Shown piece after piece: positions 7,873 to 17,417 of a stretch of DNA of 64,000 nt. The notes under the pieces are model-generated. The model was given only the letters and a program-made list of their open reading frames with translations. It was not told the origin of the DNA and did no database searches. The DNA comes from Peptostreptococcaceae bacterium pGA-8 (GTDB lineage: Bacteria; Bacillota; Clostridia; Peptostreptococcales; Anaerovoracaceae), in NCBI GenBank assembly GCA_900112915.1, contig FONK01000004.1, positions 61,378-125,377 of the forward strand, read 5' to 3'. A program made the translations under genes and the position numbers. Every line of letters starts with the position of its first letter. Position 1 is the first letter of the stretch.

Positions 7873-9586
7873 TTTTATAAAAGATAAGTTCGGCCTCACC
7901 GATAGCGGTGTAAAGGCTGTGAAGATAGCCAGTGTAGCTTCCTTCTTTGTCAATGTTTCATATATGCTTTTCATGATGGCGGCAATGTATTTTGGCGACA
8001 ATGTGCTTAAGGGAGTTGAAAAGCCGCTGTGGTTTTATGCCGCATTGACGGCCGCAACATTTATATTTTCATATGTAGTTGTTGATATTGATTATGTAAA
8101 AACCTTTAATGCAACATATAAGGAGGCAGAAGAGCTTAGACTGGAAATTGCGGATAGACTTAAGGAATTGCCGCTTTCCTATTTCTCAAGGCATGATTTA
8201 AGCGATTTGGCACAAACCATAATGCAGGATGTCAGCGATATTGAGCATGCTATGAGTCATGCGATGCCAAGATGTATAGGATACATATTTTTCTTTCTGG
8301 CAATGTCCGTATTGATGTTAATTTCCAGTCCGCTTTTGGCGTTGGCTACAATTATGCCTCTGCTGATAGGATTCCTGATGGTCTATGTGTCCAAGGGATT
8401 GCAAAGAAAATGGACCACTAAGTATTTCAAAAGAACAAGAGCGACTACTGAGGTTTTCCAAGAGACCTTTGAGCTGCAGAGAGAAATAAAGAATTGCGGA
8501 ATTGAAGAGGAGAATTACAAGGCAGCTTCAGAAGCCCTTGACTCATCGGAAAGGCTTAGATTAAAGTCAGAAATAACCCAAGGGGGACCTTTGCTGATAT
8601 CTATTTCATTTATGAAGGTGACCATCGGTGTTGTAACGCTGGTTTCAGCTGCTCTTCTAAAGGCAAATGTCATCGAGCTCATATATGTTGTAGGCTTTCT
8701 CCTGGCTTCAATTAAATTGATTGATGCAGTTGGGGCTCTCGAGGAAACCTTTGCGGAGTTGTTTTACATAGATGCCAGAGTGAAGCGTTTAAATGAGCTC
8801 AGAGCCTTTGAAACGCAGGCTGGTGAGCAGGTAGAGCTTAAGTCCTTTGACATTGAGCTCAGTGACGTAGGCTTTGGCTACAATGATGAGCTTAGGGTTA
8901 TTAATGGAGCCAGCTTTACAGCAAAGCAGAATGAGGTTACAGCTATTGTAGGACCGTCGGGCTGCGGCAAGTCTACTGTTTTGAGGCTCATATCAAGGCT
9001 GTTTGACTATGAAGACGGAAAGATAAAAATCGACAATAGAGATATTAAGGAGATTGCAACCGAATCCCTTTTCGATAAGGTATCCTTTGTGTTTCAAGAT
9101 GTAATTCTATTTAATGCTTCTGTTTTGGACAATATCAGAATGGGCCGCAATGATGCTGATGATGAAGAGGTTAAAGAGGCTGCCCGAATGGCAAATTGCG
9201 AAGATTTCATTTTAAACCTGCCTGAGGGCTACGATACCTTAATCGGAGAAAATGGCAGTAAATTGTCAGGAGGTGAGCGACAAAGAATTTCCATTGCTCG
9301 AGCATTTTTAAAGAATGCGCCAATCCTGCTATTGGACGAAATAAGCTCAAGCCTTGATGTGGAAAATGAGATAAAAATCCAGCAGGCATTGAATCAATTA
9401 ACTGTGGGCAAAACAGTAATAATCGTTTCTCACAGACTTAAATCCATTGAAAAGGTTCATAAAATTGTTGTTATGAATGAAGGAAGTGTCGATGCAGTTG
9501 GAACCCATGAAGAACTTTTGGAGAAGTCAAAGCTTTATAAAAACCTGATAGAAAAATCCAAAATGACAGAAAGCTTTACATACTAA
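7865..9586 (+). CDS. ABC transporter ATP-binding/permease, YbtQ/IrtB-like
   Basis: Second half-transporter of the pair, 573 residues, membrane domain about 20-300 and ATPase about 325-565. Walker A GPSGCGKST, signature LSGGERQRI, Walker B ILLLDEISSSLDVENE, H-loop IVSHR. The Walker B tail (SSLDVENE) differs from the partner's (AAADPENE) in the way YbtQ differs from YbtP, supporting a heterodimer with distinct ATP sites. It is the last gene of the ECF operon and is followed by a convergent gene only 12 nt away, with no obvious intrinsic terminator between them. Confidence 0.88.
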   Translation: MNNFIKDKFGLTDSGVKAVKIASVASFFVNVSYMLFMMAAMYFGDNVLKGVEKPLWFYAALTAATFIFSYVVVDIDYVKTFNATYKEAEELRLEIADRLKELPLSYFSRHDLSDLAQTIMQDVSDIEHAMSHAMPRCIGYIFFFLAMSVLMLISSPLLALATIMPLLIGFLMVYVSKGLQRKWTTKYFKRTRATTEVFQETFELQREIKNCGIEEENYKAASEALDSSERLRLKSEITQGGPLLISISFMKVTIGVVTLVSAALLKANVIELIYVVGFLLASIKLIDAVGALEETFAELFYIDARVKRLNELRAFETQAGEQVELKSFDIELSDVGFGYNDELRVINGASFTAKQNEVTAIVGPSGCGKSTVLRLISRLFDYEDGKIKIDNRDIKEIATESLFDKVSFVFQDVILFNASVLDNIRMGRNDADDEEVKEAARMANCEDFILNLPEGYDTLIGENGSKLSGGERQRISIARAFLKNAPILLLDEISSSLDVENEIKIQQALNQLTVGKTVIIVSHRLKSIEKVHKIVVMNEGSVDAVGTHEELLEKSKLYKNLIEKSKMTESFTY

Positions 9587-9598
9587 ACAGTTGTGTGC

Positions 9599-10780
9599 TT
9601 ACAGATATCCTTCTAAGGCTGCAGCCAAATACCTATATCTGGAGGAGCTCCTTGCATATTTTTTCCAAAGCTGCCAGGCTTCCTTATATTCATCAGTCAT
9701 GAGGATTTTTTGGCGTGCAAAAAATTGCATATTTATATAGACGGCAAACTCGGTCATCCTTTGTATATCATCTTCACCTAAATCTATGTTAAATCCTTGA
9801 GAATCTACAGCATTTATCAGGTCATGAGCGACCTGACGTCTGGTGGAGTCACAAATCGACTTGAGAGCATGCTCCTGATACTCTTCTATGTACTCATAAT
9901 GGTGATTCAATGTCCAAGCATCACCATCTGTCGTGGCGGTTATAACCGAATATTGAAGAGGAGATACTGTAAGAGCCCCCGTGACAATATCAGTGATACC
10001 ATTATCTTCAGCCCTGCTTGTAAAGTGGATATGGCCGCTAAAATTGGCAGAAACATGATATTTCCTCAGCAACTCGGCTGTTTTGTCATTGTCGTTAAGA
10101 GCATACCCTGTTGAAGCCAAAGAGTTTTGTTTGATAAGATTTTGGTGAGTTACGGTAAACATAGTTGCGCCTCTGAGGGCACCCGCTTCAAGGACTTCTT
10201 CAAGCCATTTAAGCGTTTCTTTGCCAACGGTTCCGGGATTTACCTCGCTATTGGAATCTATCATTATAACCCACAAATTTTTTTCAAGCTCGTATACATA
10301 GCTGAAGCTGTGGTTGCAACGGAAAATTGCCTGCTCATAGCCAAATGGGCGGCACAAAGCCTTGAAAGTCCTCTGAGGTATGTTATCAGTTTTTTCTATT
10401 TTTTCACCGGAGAAATTATAGGCGCTTGGGTAGTCGATGTCGTGATTTCCCGGAATGATAAGAACCGGTATGCCGATTTTTTGTACCCCATTGAGCTTTG
10501 TAAGCAGCTCAGTTAAGCTTGCCAATTCACCGTTGTAAGTCAGGTCACCGGGGATGATAAGGGCAGAGGGCATGGCCTTCTTTAGCCTTTTAATGAAGGC
10601 ATCTATTATTTTTGAGCATAACAAGGTAACCTTGCCGTCACGTTGAGCATAGGAATTTTTGAAGTTATTTTCATCGCCTATTAATTCTTCGGCAAGATAG
10701 TGAAAATCCGTCGCAAGCCAAAGAGTGTGGCTATCAGTTTTATCCGGACCTACAGGGTCAATGGATTTCAATTTAGTCAA
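9599..10780 (-). CDS. Calcineurin-like metallophosphoesterase
   Basis: A 393-residue phosphoesterase with every metal-binding motif: ATDFHYL (D-x-H), IPGDLTYNGE (GD), IPGNHDID (GNHD), TVTHQN (H) and NFSGHIH (GHxH). Two metal ions would be bound. The C-terminal ~110 residues are helical and specific to this subgroup. There is no clear signal peptide, so it is probably cytoplasmic; the substrate is unknown. TTG at 10780 is preferred as start, because AGGAGGTG lies 7 nt upstream; the longer ATG-initiated frame to 10867 would read through that ribosome site. Confidence 0.85.
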   Translation of the reverse strand: MTKLKSIDPVGPDKTDSHTLWLATDFHYLAEELIGDENNFKNSYAQRDGKVTLLCSKIIDAFIKRLKKAMPSALIIPGDLTYNGELASLTELLTKLNGVQKIGIPVLIIPGNHDIDYPSAYNFSGEKIEKTDNIPQRTFKALCRPFGYEQAIFRCNHSFSYVYELEKNLWVIMIDSNSEVNPGTVGKETLKWLEEVLEAGALRGATMFTVTHQNLIKQNSLASTGYALNDNDKTAELLRKYHVSANFSGHIHFTSRAEDNGITDIVTGALTVSPLQYSVITATTDGDAWTLNHHYEYIEEYQEHALKSICDSTRRQVAHDLINAVDSQGFNIDLGEDDIQRMTEFAVYINMQFFARQKILMTDEYKEAWQLWKKYARSSSRYRYLAAALEGYL

Positions 10781-10926
10781 AATAGCACCTCCTAATCCCA
10801 TATATATTTTACAATGGCATTTGCAAAAGGTCAAATTGTCGGTTTCACCATGGAGAGCAACCCTCAAAACAACTTGAAAAATACCAGCTTTTGTGGTAGT
10901 GTTGTAAAGGAAAATAAGGAGGTAAT

Positions 10927-11919
10927 ATGTTTACTTTTAACTATTTGGAAGATGCCGGCTTTTTGTCAGGATGGGTTATGTGGCTCATGGTGCTGACAGG
11001 GCTGTTTATGTTTAATGAATTTGCAAGAAGGTGGAAGTGGGCCGGATTTTTCAGCTTTTTCATCCTGTCTGTTTTACTTACCTATAGCTGGTTTGCCGAC
11101 TCACAGCAGGTGGTGTACAAAGATTGGTTCCACCTGGCTAAGGTCTATTCAGCATTGGCAGGATGCATAGGCTTTTGGCTGATAAGATATGTGAACAAAA
11201 AAGATGCCCAAGGAAATGTAATCTGGAGGCTTGCAGACAAGAAGTGGGTATTGCTTTTTCCGCCTCTAATCTTGGCGATTAATATTGCAGAAGCTGTAGC
11301 AAGGGATATACAGGTTGGTTTTACATACTGGATGGTTAATTCAGGACCTATTGACGGAGAGGTGGTTGGTGTAATCGGAGGACCTTGGAATTACTTAAAT
11401 GCAGCTGCGGGAGTCATATCTATAATTACAATTACAGGATGGTTTGGAATTAAAATTCGCAAGCAAACGGAAAAGGATAGCAGCAAAGACATGCTATGGC
11501 CGGATATGTTGTGGTTTTGGATTATAGCCTATGATTTGTGGAATTTTGCATATACCTATAATTGCATTCCGACCCATGCTTGGTATGCCGGCTTTGCTCT
11601 TCTGTTGGCGCCTACACTATGCAGCTTTACTGTTGGAAAGGGCGCATGGCTGCAGCACAGGGCACAAACTCTGGCAATTTGGTGTATGTTTGCCCAAAGC
11701 TACCCGGCATTTTTAGACTCAGGAAAGTATATGGTTACATCCACCTATAATCAAACCATATATACATACTTGGCAGTATTAGCTTTGGTATTCAATATAG
11801 GTGTGCTTGTCTACATGGTATATAAAGTCATTAAAACAAAAAGAAATCCATATAAAGGCGAGCTTTATATGGACGATCCCGACTATATTAAAGTCAATCA
11901 AATGGCAGGCCTAGATTAG
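10927..11919 (+). CDS. DUF5692 family multipass membrane protein
   Basis: A 330-residue protein with about nine to ten hydrophobic segments. It begins ATG after AAGGAGG. The segment [16 protein letters not shown] and the aromatic-rich stretch around [13 protein letters not shown] resemble the DUF5692 family as I remember it; no function is established. No signature of a known transporter class can be seen. The last 9 nt overlap the convergent gap gene, so both stop codons lie inside each other's reading frames. Confidence 0.75.
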   Translation: MFTFNYLEDAGFLSGWVMWLMVLTGLFMFNEFARRWKWAGFFSFFILSVLLTYSWFADSQQVVYKDWFHLAKVYSALAGCIGFWLIRYVNKKDAQGNVIWRLADKKWVLLFPPLILAINIAEAVARDIQVGFTYWMVNSGPIDGEVVGVIGGPWNYLNAAAGVISIITITGWFGIKIRKQTEKDSSKDMLWPDMLWFWIIAYDLWNFAYTYNCIPTHAWYAGFALLLAPTLCSFTVGKGAWLQHRAQTLAIWCMFAQSYPAFLDSGKYMVTSTYNQTIYTYLAVLALVFNIGVLVYMVYKVIKTKRNPYKGELYMDDPDYIKVNQMAGLD

Positions 11920-12927
11920 GCTTGCCATATGTTTTAATGTTCTGATCATTTGGCAGACATAACTCATTTCATTATCATACCAGGCGACTACTCTGACTTC
12001 GTAAATTTTGGTTCCACAACGTTGAGCCAGGGTTTGAGTGGCATCAAAGAGAGAGCCGTATTCCATTCCTATGATATCAGAGGAAACCAATTCCTCTTCA
12101 GTATATCCGAAGGTTTCAGAAGCGGCAGCCTTCATCGCAGCATTAATACCCTCTACCGTCACTGATTCTGTTTCATCCTTCAGTGTAGCATCTAAAATCG
12201 TAATAGAACCACTTGGCACCGGTACACGCTGAGCAGAGCCGATCAGCTTTCCGTCAAGCTCAGGAATTACAAGACCGATAGCCTTGGCAGCACCTGTACT
12301 GTTTGGCACGATGTTAATTGCACCTGCCCTGGCCCTTCTCAAATCGCCTTTTCTGTGTGGTCCGTCGAGAAGCATCTGGTCACCGGTATAGGCATGAATT
12401 GTAGTCATAAATCCGGTTCTCACCTCTCTGTAATCGCTCAAAACCTTTGCCATCGGAGCAAGGCAGTTAGTTGTACAGCTGGCACCGGATACAATTAAAT
12501 CATCCTTGGTTAAGGTTTCATGATTGACGCCATAAACGATAGTTTTTAAATCGGAACCGGCAGGCGCTGAAATTAGAACCTTCTTAGCTCCGGCATCAAT
12601 ATGTGCCTGTGCTTTTTCCTTGCTGGTATAAAATCCCGTACATTCAAGAACCACATCGACATCTAAAGACTTCCATGGAAGCTTGGCTGCATCAGCCTCT
12701 GCGTAAATGGTGATTTCCTTTCCGTCTACAGTGATTGAATTTTCTCCATGCTCTACCCTATGTCCCCTGTATTGTCCCTGAACACTATCATGCTTAAGCA
12801 GGTGAGCCAGCATGCCGGGCTGCGTTAAGTCGTTAATAGCAACAACCTCAAATTCGCTGTCATCAAAAACCTTGCGAAAAGCCATTCTGCCAATTCTTCC
12901 AAATCCGTTTATTGCCAGTTTAATCAT
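11911..12927 (-). CDS. gap: Glyceraldehyde-3-phosphate dehydrogenase, type I
   Basis: Converts glyceraldehyde-3-phosphate, NAD and phosphate to 1,3-bisphosphoglycerate in glycolysis. The 338-residue chain has the NAD-binding start INGFGRIGR, catalytic Cys151 in [12 protein letters not shown] and His178 in [10 protein letters not shown]. The position after INDL is typical of NAD-preferring enzymes. It is preceded by TCCTCCTCC on the plus strand (AGGAGGAGG ribosome site). A -10 box (TATAAT on the minus strand, 12980-12985) has no good -35. It is monocistronic here, away from pgk and tpi, and divergent from the SDR gene that follows. Confidence 0.97.
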   Translation of the reverse strand: MIKLAINGFGRIGRMAFRKVFDDSEFEVVAINDLTQPGMLAHLLKHDSVQGQYRGHRVEHGENSITVDGKEITIYAEADAAKLPWKSLDVDVVLECTGFYTSKEKAQAHIDAGAKKVLISAPAGSDLKTIVYGVNHETLTKDDLIVSGASCTTNCLAPMAKVLSDYREVRTGFMTTIHAYTGDQMLLDGPHRKGDLRRARAGAINIVPNSTGAAKAIGLVIPELDGKLIGSAQRVPVPSGSITILDATLKDETESVTVEGINAAMKAAASETFGYTEEELVSSDIIGMEYGSLFDATQTLAQRCGTKIYEVRVVAWYDNEMSYVCQMIRTLKHMASLI

Positions 12928-13014
12928 AAAATCCTCCTCCTATATCAAATACATGATTAATAATCCCTAGTTATATCCTATTATACCCTTTTCCGGCGAC
13001 GATTAAAACCTGTT

Positions 13015-13043
13015 TTGACAGAGAAGAACAGCTAATATATAAT
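13015..13043 (+). promoter_or_regulatory. Consensus promoter of SDR gene
   Basis: TTGACA (13015-13020), 17-bp spacer, TATAAT (13038-13043), followed by GAGAGG before the ATG at 13076. Confidence 0.85.
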
Positions 13044-13075
13044 GCTACTTAGCAGTAATTTGAGAGGTAAAAGAG

Positions 13076-13798
13076 ATGAAAACTATTTTTATTACAGGTG
13101 GCAGCAGCGGCATAGGCAGAGCGGCTGTATATAAATTTGCAGAGGAAGGCTGGAAGGTAGCCTTTACATATAACTCCAACAAAAAAGCGGCAGAAGAAAT
13201 TGCTGCTGAAACAGGAGCCGTATCGGTATTTTGGAACGGGGCTGCTGAAGGAAATCCCATGAAAACTGCCTATGAAAATGCAAAGACACATCTGGGAATC
13301 AATGGATTTGATGCTTTGCTTGCCGGTGCAGGAATAAATCTTTTTAGCCTCTATGGTACTGAGGATGAGGAGAAGCTCAGGGAGCTCTGGCAGGTCAACT
13401 ATTTTGGCGTACGGGAAGCAGTGAAGGCTGTTTTGCCTCATATGATCAGTGAAAAGAAGGGATCGATAATTTTAGTATCCTCCATGTGGGGGGAAGTAGG
13501 CGGTTCCTGCGAGGTTGAATATTCTGCCACAAAGGGGGCTTTAATAGCCATGGCGAAGGCCTTGGCGAAAGAGGTAGGACCATCAGGCGTAAGGGTGAAT
13601 TGCTTATCACCGGGATTAATTGATACGCCTATGAACAGCAGCCTTACTGAGGATGATATTAAGGAAATTTGTGAAGGCATAGCCTTAGGAAGAGCCGGTC
13701 TGGCTGAGGAGGTTGCTTCAACAGCCTTTTACCTTGCGTCAGATGCAAGCAGCTATATAACCGGACAGATTTTAGGCGTGAATGGTGGAATAATATAA
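13076..13798 (+). CDS. Short-chain dehydrogenase/reductase, FabG-like
   Basis: A 240-residue classical SDR. Cofactor loop TGGSSGIG near the N-terminus, catalytic Ser in LVSSMWG, Tyr-x-x-x-Lys in YSATKGA, and the SPGLIDTPM segment after the catalytic region. The C-terminus ITGQILGVNGGI is typical of 3-oxoacyl-ACP reductase-like enzymes. No fatty acid synthesis genes lie nearby, so a role in another NAD(P)-dependent carbonyl reduction is as likely. Strong own promoter; probably single-gene. Confidence 0.88.
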   Translation: MKTIFITGGSSGIGRAAVYKFAEEGWKVAFTYNSNKKAAEEIAAETGAVSVFWNGAAEGNPMKTAYENAKTHLGINGFDALLAGAGINLFSLYGTEDEEKLRELWQVNYFGVREAVKAVLPHMISEKKGSIILVSSMWGEVGGSCEVEYSATKGALIAMAKALAKEVGPSGVRVNCLSPGLIDTPMNSSLTEDDIKEICEGIALGRAGLAEEVASTAFYLASDASSYITGQILGVNGGII

Positions 13799-13878
13799 GT
13801 TAATGTTCAAATTACAAGGATTAATGGCATAATTATATAATTAATATGGGAATTATATAAAAATTTGAAAATTTTCTC

Positions 13879-13907
13879 TTGAAAAGTTATGCGTATAATG
13901 GTATATT
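13879..13907 (+). promoter_or_regulatory. Promoter of amino acid permease
   Basis: TTGAAA (13879-13884), 17-bp spacer, TATATT (13902-13907). Confidence 0.65.
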
Positions 13908-13950
13908 AGATACATTACATTTTTAAACTTGTGGAACACAAACAATAAAA

Positions 13951-13966
13951 ACTCAAAAAGTTGAGT
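13951..13966 (+). promoter_or_regulatory. Inverted repeat in permease leader
   Basis: ACTCAA-AAAG-TTGAGT lies in the short leader 15 nt before the permease start and just before the ribosome site GAAAGGA. It could be an operator or a small hairpin. The same arms, in the same order, occur in the tRNA-Arg promoter spacer at 1966-1980. Confidence 0.4.
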
Positions 13967-13980
13967 AGAAAGGACAAGAA

Positions 13981-15378
13981 ATGGGAGAAAAATTAGAAAA
14001 ACGCTTTGGATTATTGACTGCCATATGTATGGTTGCCGGAATAGTTATAGGTAGCGGAGTCTTTTTCAAAGCCGAGAAGGTTTTAACTGCCACAGCAGGT
14101 GATTTGCCATTGGGTATACTTGCTTGGGTAATTGGCGGACTTATTATGATTGTCTGCGCTTACACTTTTTCAATTTTAGCTACACGTTATGAGAAGGTTA
14201 ACGGAATAGTAGACTATTCAGAAGCTATAGTGGGAGAAAAGTTTAGCTACGTAGTTGGTTGGTTTATGACAGTTATATATTATCCGGCAATGACTGCGGT
14301 AGTTGCGTGGGTATCCGCTCGATATATATTCGTACTTTTCGGTTCAAATGACATTACAAGTGGTGGTTGTATAGCTCTTGCGTGCTTTCTGATGGCTTCA
14401 AGCTTTGCCTTGAACGCACTTTCACCCGTGCTTGCCGGAAAATTTCAGGTTTCTACTACTGTAATTAAGTTGATTCCTCTATACCTTATGGCAATTATAG
14501 GGACAATTGTGGGTCTTTCAAACGGACTTTTGGTTGAGAATTTCACTAAGGCACCGGGATTATCGGAAATTCTTGCTGTGAAAGAAAACCTTGCACCGTC
14601 AGCCAGTCCGCTTTTGACTGCTGTAGTAGGAACATCATTTGCTTATGAGGGATGGATTGTAGCAACTTCAATAAACTCAGAGCTTAAGGATGCCAAGAGG
14701 AATTTGCCGAAGGCGTTGATAATTGGAACACTGATTGTAATGCTGACATATATTTTGTACTATGTCGGATTAGCCGGTGCAGCAGAAAATATTGTAATGA
14801 TAGCCGGTGGAGAGGCCGGTGCTAAAATAGCCTTCTCTAATGTTTTTAGCCAAATTGGAGGCAGTCTGCTTTTCGTATTTGTAGCAATTTCTTGTATGGG
14901 AACCTTAGCCGGATTGACTATGGGATGCTCAAGGGGCATCTTCGCCATTGCAGTTCGTGGCAGAGGACCTAAGCCGGAGATTTTCAAGACTGTGGATTCC
15001 CAAACCGGTATGGCTACTAATTCAGCTGTTTTAGGCTTTTTCTTAACAGGCTTCTGGCTGATGTACTTCTATGGTGCAAACCTGGTACCGAAGCCGTGGT
15101 TCGGTTCCTTTTCCTTTGATTCATCTGAGTTACCCATTGTAACGACATATGCTCTGTATGTTTGGCTATATGTTTGCATGATGAAGAAGGAAAAAGATTT
15201 ATCCGTATTTAAACGATTCGTTGTACCTGCAGCGGCAATTGCCTGCAGCTTATTCATGGTTTATGCAACCTTTGTATCTCATGGTGTAAAAACAGTAGGC
15301 TGCTACATTGTGATTTTCGCAGCGGTTCAATTGGTAGGAGCAGTGTTTTATAAGAAGCAGGAGAATTCGCTTCAATAG
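13981..15378 (+). CDS. APC superfamily amino acid permease (LAT-like)
   Basis: A 465-residue integral membrane protein with about 12 hydrophobic helices. The N-terminal GIVIGSGVF motif in helix 1 is the substrate-binding unwound segment of the APC fold; the EKRFGLLTAICMVAG opening resembles the bacterial LAT/SteT branch, which exchanges or imports neutral amino acids. An amino acid role fits a fermenter that also carries peptide uptake and glutamate dehydrogenase genes in this window. Specificity cannot be read from sequence. Preceded by its own promoter and a small inverted repeat. Confidence 0.88.
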   Translation: MGEKLEKRFGLLTAICMVAGIVIGSGVFFKAEKVLTATAGDLPLGILAWVIGGLIMIVCAYTFSILATRYEKVNGIVDYSEAIVGEKFSYVVGWFMTVIYYPAMTAVVAWVSARYIFVLFGSNDITSGGCIALACFLMASSFALNALSPVLAGKFQVSTTVIKLIPLYLMAIIGTIVGLSNGLLVENFTKAPGLSEILAVKENLAPSASPLLTAVVGTSFAYEGWIVATSINSELKDAKRNLPKALIIGTLIVMLTYILYYVGLAGAAENIVMIAGGEAGAKIAFSNVFSQIGGSLLFVFVAISCMGTLAGLTMGCSRGIFAIAVRGRGPKPEIFKTVDSQTGMATNSAVLGFFLTGFWLMYFYGANLVPKPWFGSFSFDSSELPIVTTYALYVWLYVCMMKKEKDLSVFKRFVVPAAAIACSLFMVYATFVSHGVKTVGCYIVIFAAVQLVGAVFYKKQENSLQ

Positions 15379-15408
15379 TTCAATGAAAGGAAGAATTCTC
15401 TTCAATAG
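15362..15408 (+). repeat. 17-bp imperfect direct repeat at permease 3' end
   Basis: AGAATTCGCTTCAATAG (15362-15378, ending at the permease stop) is repeated as AGAATTCTCTTCAATAG (15392-15408), 30 bp apart. It looks like a small tandem duplication of the gene's tail. Confidence 0.6.
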
Positions 15409-15497
15409 ATGGTAAGACAGCATAGTTTATAAATGTAGTAATTAAAATTAATAAAAAATAGATAAAATAGCAAAATTGAAATAAAAAGTGAATGAAA

Positions 15498-15565
15498 GGC
15501 TCGGAGGCCATGGGATATTCTTAAGTATATATGAAGAATTAAGAACTTTCCATAGCCTCAGGGCC
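15498..15565 (+). other. Long imperfect hairpin in intergenic region
   Basis: GGCTCGGAGGCCATGGGA pairs with TTTCCATAGCCTCAGGGCC with only about two mismatches (15498-15515 and 15547-15565); an inner TTCTT/AAGAA pair extends the stem. No T-run follows, so a classical terminator is unlikely. It could end permease transcription weakly, stabilise its mRNA, or be a structured RNA. Confidence 0.45.
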
Positions 15566-15572
15566 TAATTTA

Positions 15573-15601
15573 TTGAAATAAAATATTTGCCGTGATATAA
15601 T
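15573..15601 (+). promoter_or_regulatory. Promoter of ftsW-like/pbp operon
   Basis: TTGAAA (15573-15578), 17-bp spacer, TATAAT (15596-15601). The leader would be only about 16 nt, starting almost at the ribosome site. Confidence 0.75.
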
Positions 15602-15623
15602 TCCAATTAGGAGGGAAGGTCTA

Positions 15624-17417
15624 TTGATTAGTAATTTTTTTGAAGCCATAGGCGGATTTTTTCAAGAAGCATTCAAAAATATGAGAGATCTTACACAGCT
15701 GGAGAATGGCGGGGAAATACTCTATACAGCTGTTGCAAGATGGGTATTCATTTTTCTTGCACTGTTCATATTGATACGGATGATTCTCTCACTTTTGTCA
15801 TGTAAAAATCCGTCAGAGGTTTGGGCTTATTTCCATATAGATAAAGGCGAAGACAGTTACAGCATACCGATTACTCATTGGGAAAATGTAATCGGGCGAG
15901 GTAAGTCTTCAGATCTCAGGATTGAAGACAGAGCCGTTTCCAGAAGCCATGGAACCATATCACGAAATAACGATGGAGACTGGGAGTACATGGATTTTGG
16001 CTCTACCAATGGAGCCTTGATCAATGGTAACCCGACCAAGGCCTTTGTTTCGGAGCCGATAGAGCCTGGGGATATTATTACTGTCGGCAGAACCGATTGC
16101 ACTATTTTCCCGATAAGTGTAGAAGAAAAAAACAATAACATAAAGCTAAGAAAAGAAGATACCAGGTTCACATCACCATGGTCCACTTTGATTGCTATAA
16201 CCCTATTTCAAATTGGAGCCTTGGTTCAGCTTAAAATTGCTTTGGCAGAGGCTTTTGTTTCCGGCATCGTCGTTGGATTCATGGGCTTATCGGCAATAAT
16301 GTGGGCGTATGTAATCTTCATGAAAACCCTCAGGCGTAAAGGCTTGGAAATGGAGCTTATCGCCTTTTTCCTTTCAACCTTAAGCTTAGCCGTAACCGCT
16401 TCAAAGTATCCCGATGCAGTTTTTAAGCAGTTCATTGCCATAGCCTTAGGTGTAGGAATTTTCTTCGTAATGTGCACTCTATTGAGAAATTTGGAGAGAA
16501 CTCAGGACTTAAGAAAATTTATGCTGGCTGCAGCTGTATTGCTGTTCCTGGTTAATTTAGCCATAGCAAGGACTAAATTTGGAGCAGCCAACTGGATTCA
16601 AATCGGTGGTGTATCGCTTCAACCGTCGGAAATTGTAAAGCTGGCATATATCTGGGTTGGCTCAGCTACCTTGAATAACCTCATGAACAAAAAAGACAAT
16701 CTCATTTTTATGCTGTTTTCAGGATTCTGCTTCGGATGCCTGGCTTTAATGGGGGATTTCGGAACGGCAATGATTTTCTTTGTAAGCTTTTTAATAATAT
16801 CATTTTTGCGAACCGGAGATTTTACAAGACTAATTGTGGTTGTTGGAATTGCAGGAGTAGGCGGACTTATGGTATTGAAGTTTAAGGCCTATGTTGCTCA
16901 AAGATTTGCTACATGGCTCCATGTGTGGGATTATGCAGATACCGCAGGCTTCCAACAAACCAGAGGGCTGACAGCTGCCGCAAGTGGAGGACTGGTGGGA
17001 GTAGGTGCCGGAAAGGGTTGGCTTTCGGAAATTCCCGCTTCGGATACAGACTTGGTATTCCCGCTTATGATTGAAGAATGGGGATTGATTATAGCAGTTT
17101 TGGCAATCTTGGCAATTATAACCTTATCGATATTTGCCGTAAGGTCCATCTTGGCGGGAAGGTCAACCTTCTATACTATAGCCGCATGCTCGGCAATGTC
17201 TATGTTTATTTTTCAGACAGCCTTAAATGTTTTTGGAGCTACGGACATATTGCCCTTTACGGGTGTTACCTTTCCGTTTCTGTCAAATGGAGGTACAAGT
17301 ATGATAGCATCTTGGGGACTTTTGGCATTCTTAAAGTCAGCAGACACGAGGCAGAATGCCAGCTTTGCCATAAGCCTCTCCAATAAAGGACTTTACATTG
17401 ACGGAGGTGAGGCGTAA
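15624..17417 (+). CDS. FHA domain-FtsW/RodA/SpoVE family fusion
   Basis: A 597-residue membrane protein. One N-terminal helix (about 35-55), then a forkhead-associated domain (about 65-165) with the phosphothreonine-binding pattern GRGKSSDLRI, SRSHGTI and FGSTNGALING, then a SEDS glycosyltransferase core of about ten helices (about 185-580). SEDS proteins polymerise lipid II into glycan strands with a class B PBP, and such a PBP follows directly (1-nt TAATG overlap). The FHA domain suggests control by Ser/Thr phosphorylation, e.g. by a PASTA kinase not in this window. TTG start at 15624 follows AGGAGGG. Close relatives lack a settled name, so whether it serves division, elongation or another process is open. 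Confidence 0.9.
   Translation: MISNFFEAIGGFFQEAFKNMRDLTQLENGGEILYTAVARWVFIFLALFILIRMILSLLSCKNPSEVWAYFHIDKGEDSYSIPITHWENVIGRGKSSDLRIEDRAVSRSHGTISRNNDGDWEYMDFGSTNGALINGNPTKAFVSEPIEPGDIITVGRTDCTIFPISVEEKNNNIKLRKEDTRFTSPWSTLIAITLFQIGALVQLKIALAEAFVSGIVVGFMGLSAIMWAYVIFMKTLRRKGLEMELIAFFLSTLSLAVTASKYPDAVFKQFIAIALGVGIFFVMCTLLRNLERTQDLRKFMLAAAVLLFLVNLAIARTKFGAANWIQIGGVSLQPSEIVKLAYIWVGSATLNNLMNKKDNLIFMLFSGFCFGCLALMGDFGTAMIFFVSFLIISFLRTGDFTRLIVVVGIAGVGGLMVLKFKAYVAQRFATWLHVWDYADTAGFQQTRGLTAAASGGLVGVGAGKGWLSEIPASDTDLVFPLMIEEWGLIIAVLAILAIITLSIFAVRSILAGRSTFYTIAACSAMSMFIFQTALNVFGATDILPFTGVTFPFLSNGGTSMIASWGLLAFLKSADTRQNASFAISLSNKGLYIDGGEA

Noticed and set aside
9797..10516. Plus-strand frames antisense to the metallophosphoesterase
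   Set aside because: Shadows of a clear phosphoesterase gene with all catalytic motifs on the other strand.
13799..13980. T-box leader before the amino acid permease
   Set aside because: The T-box sequence (AGGGTGGNACCGCG-like) and antiterminator are absent; only a small inverted repeat is present.
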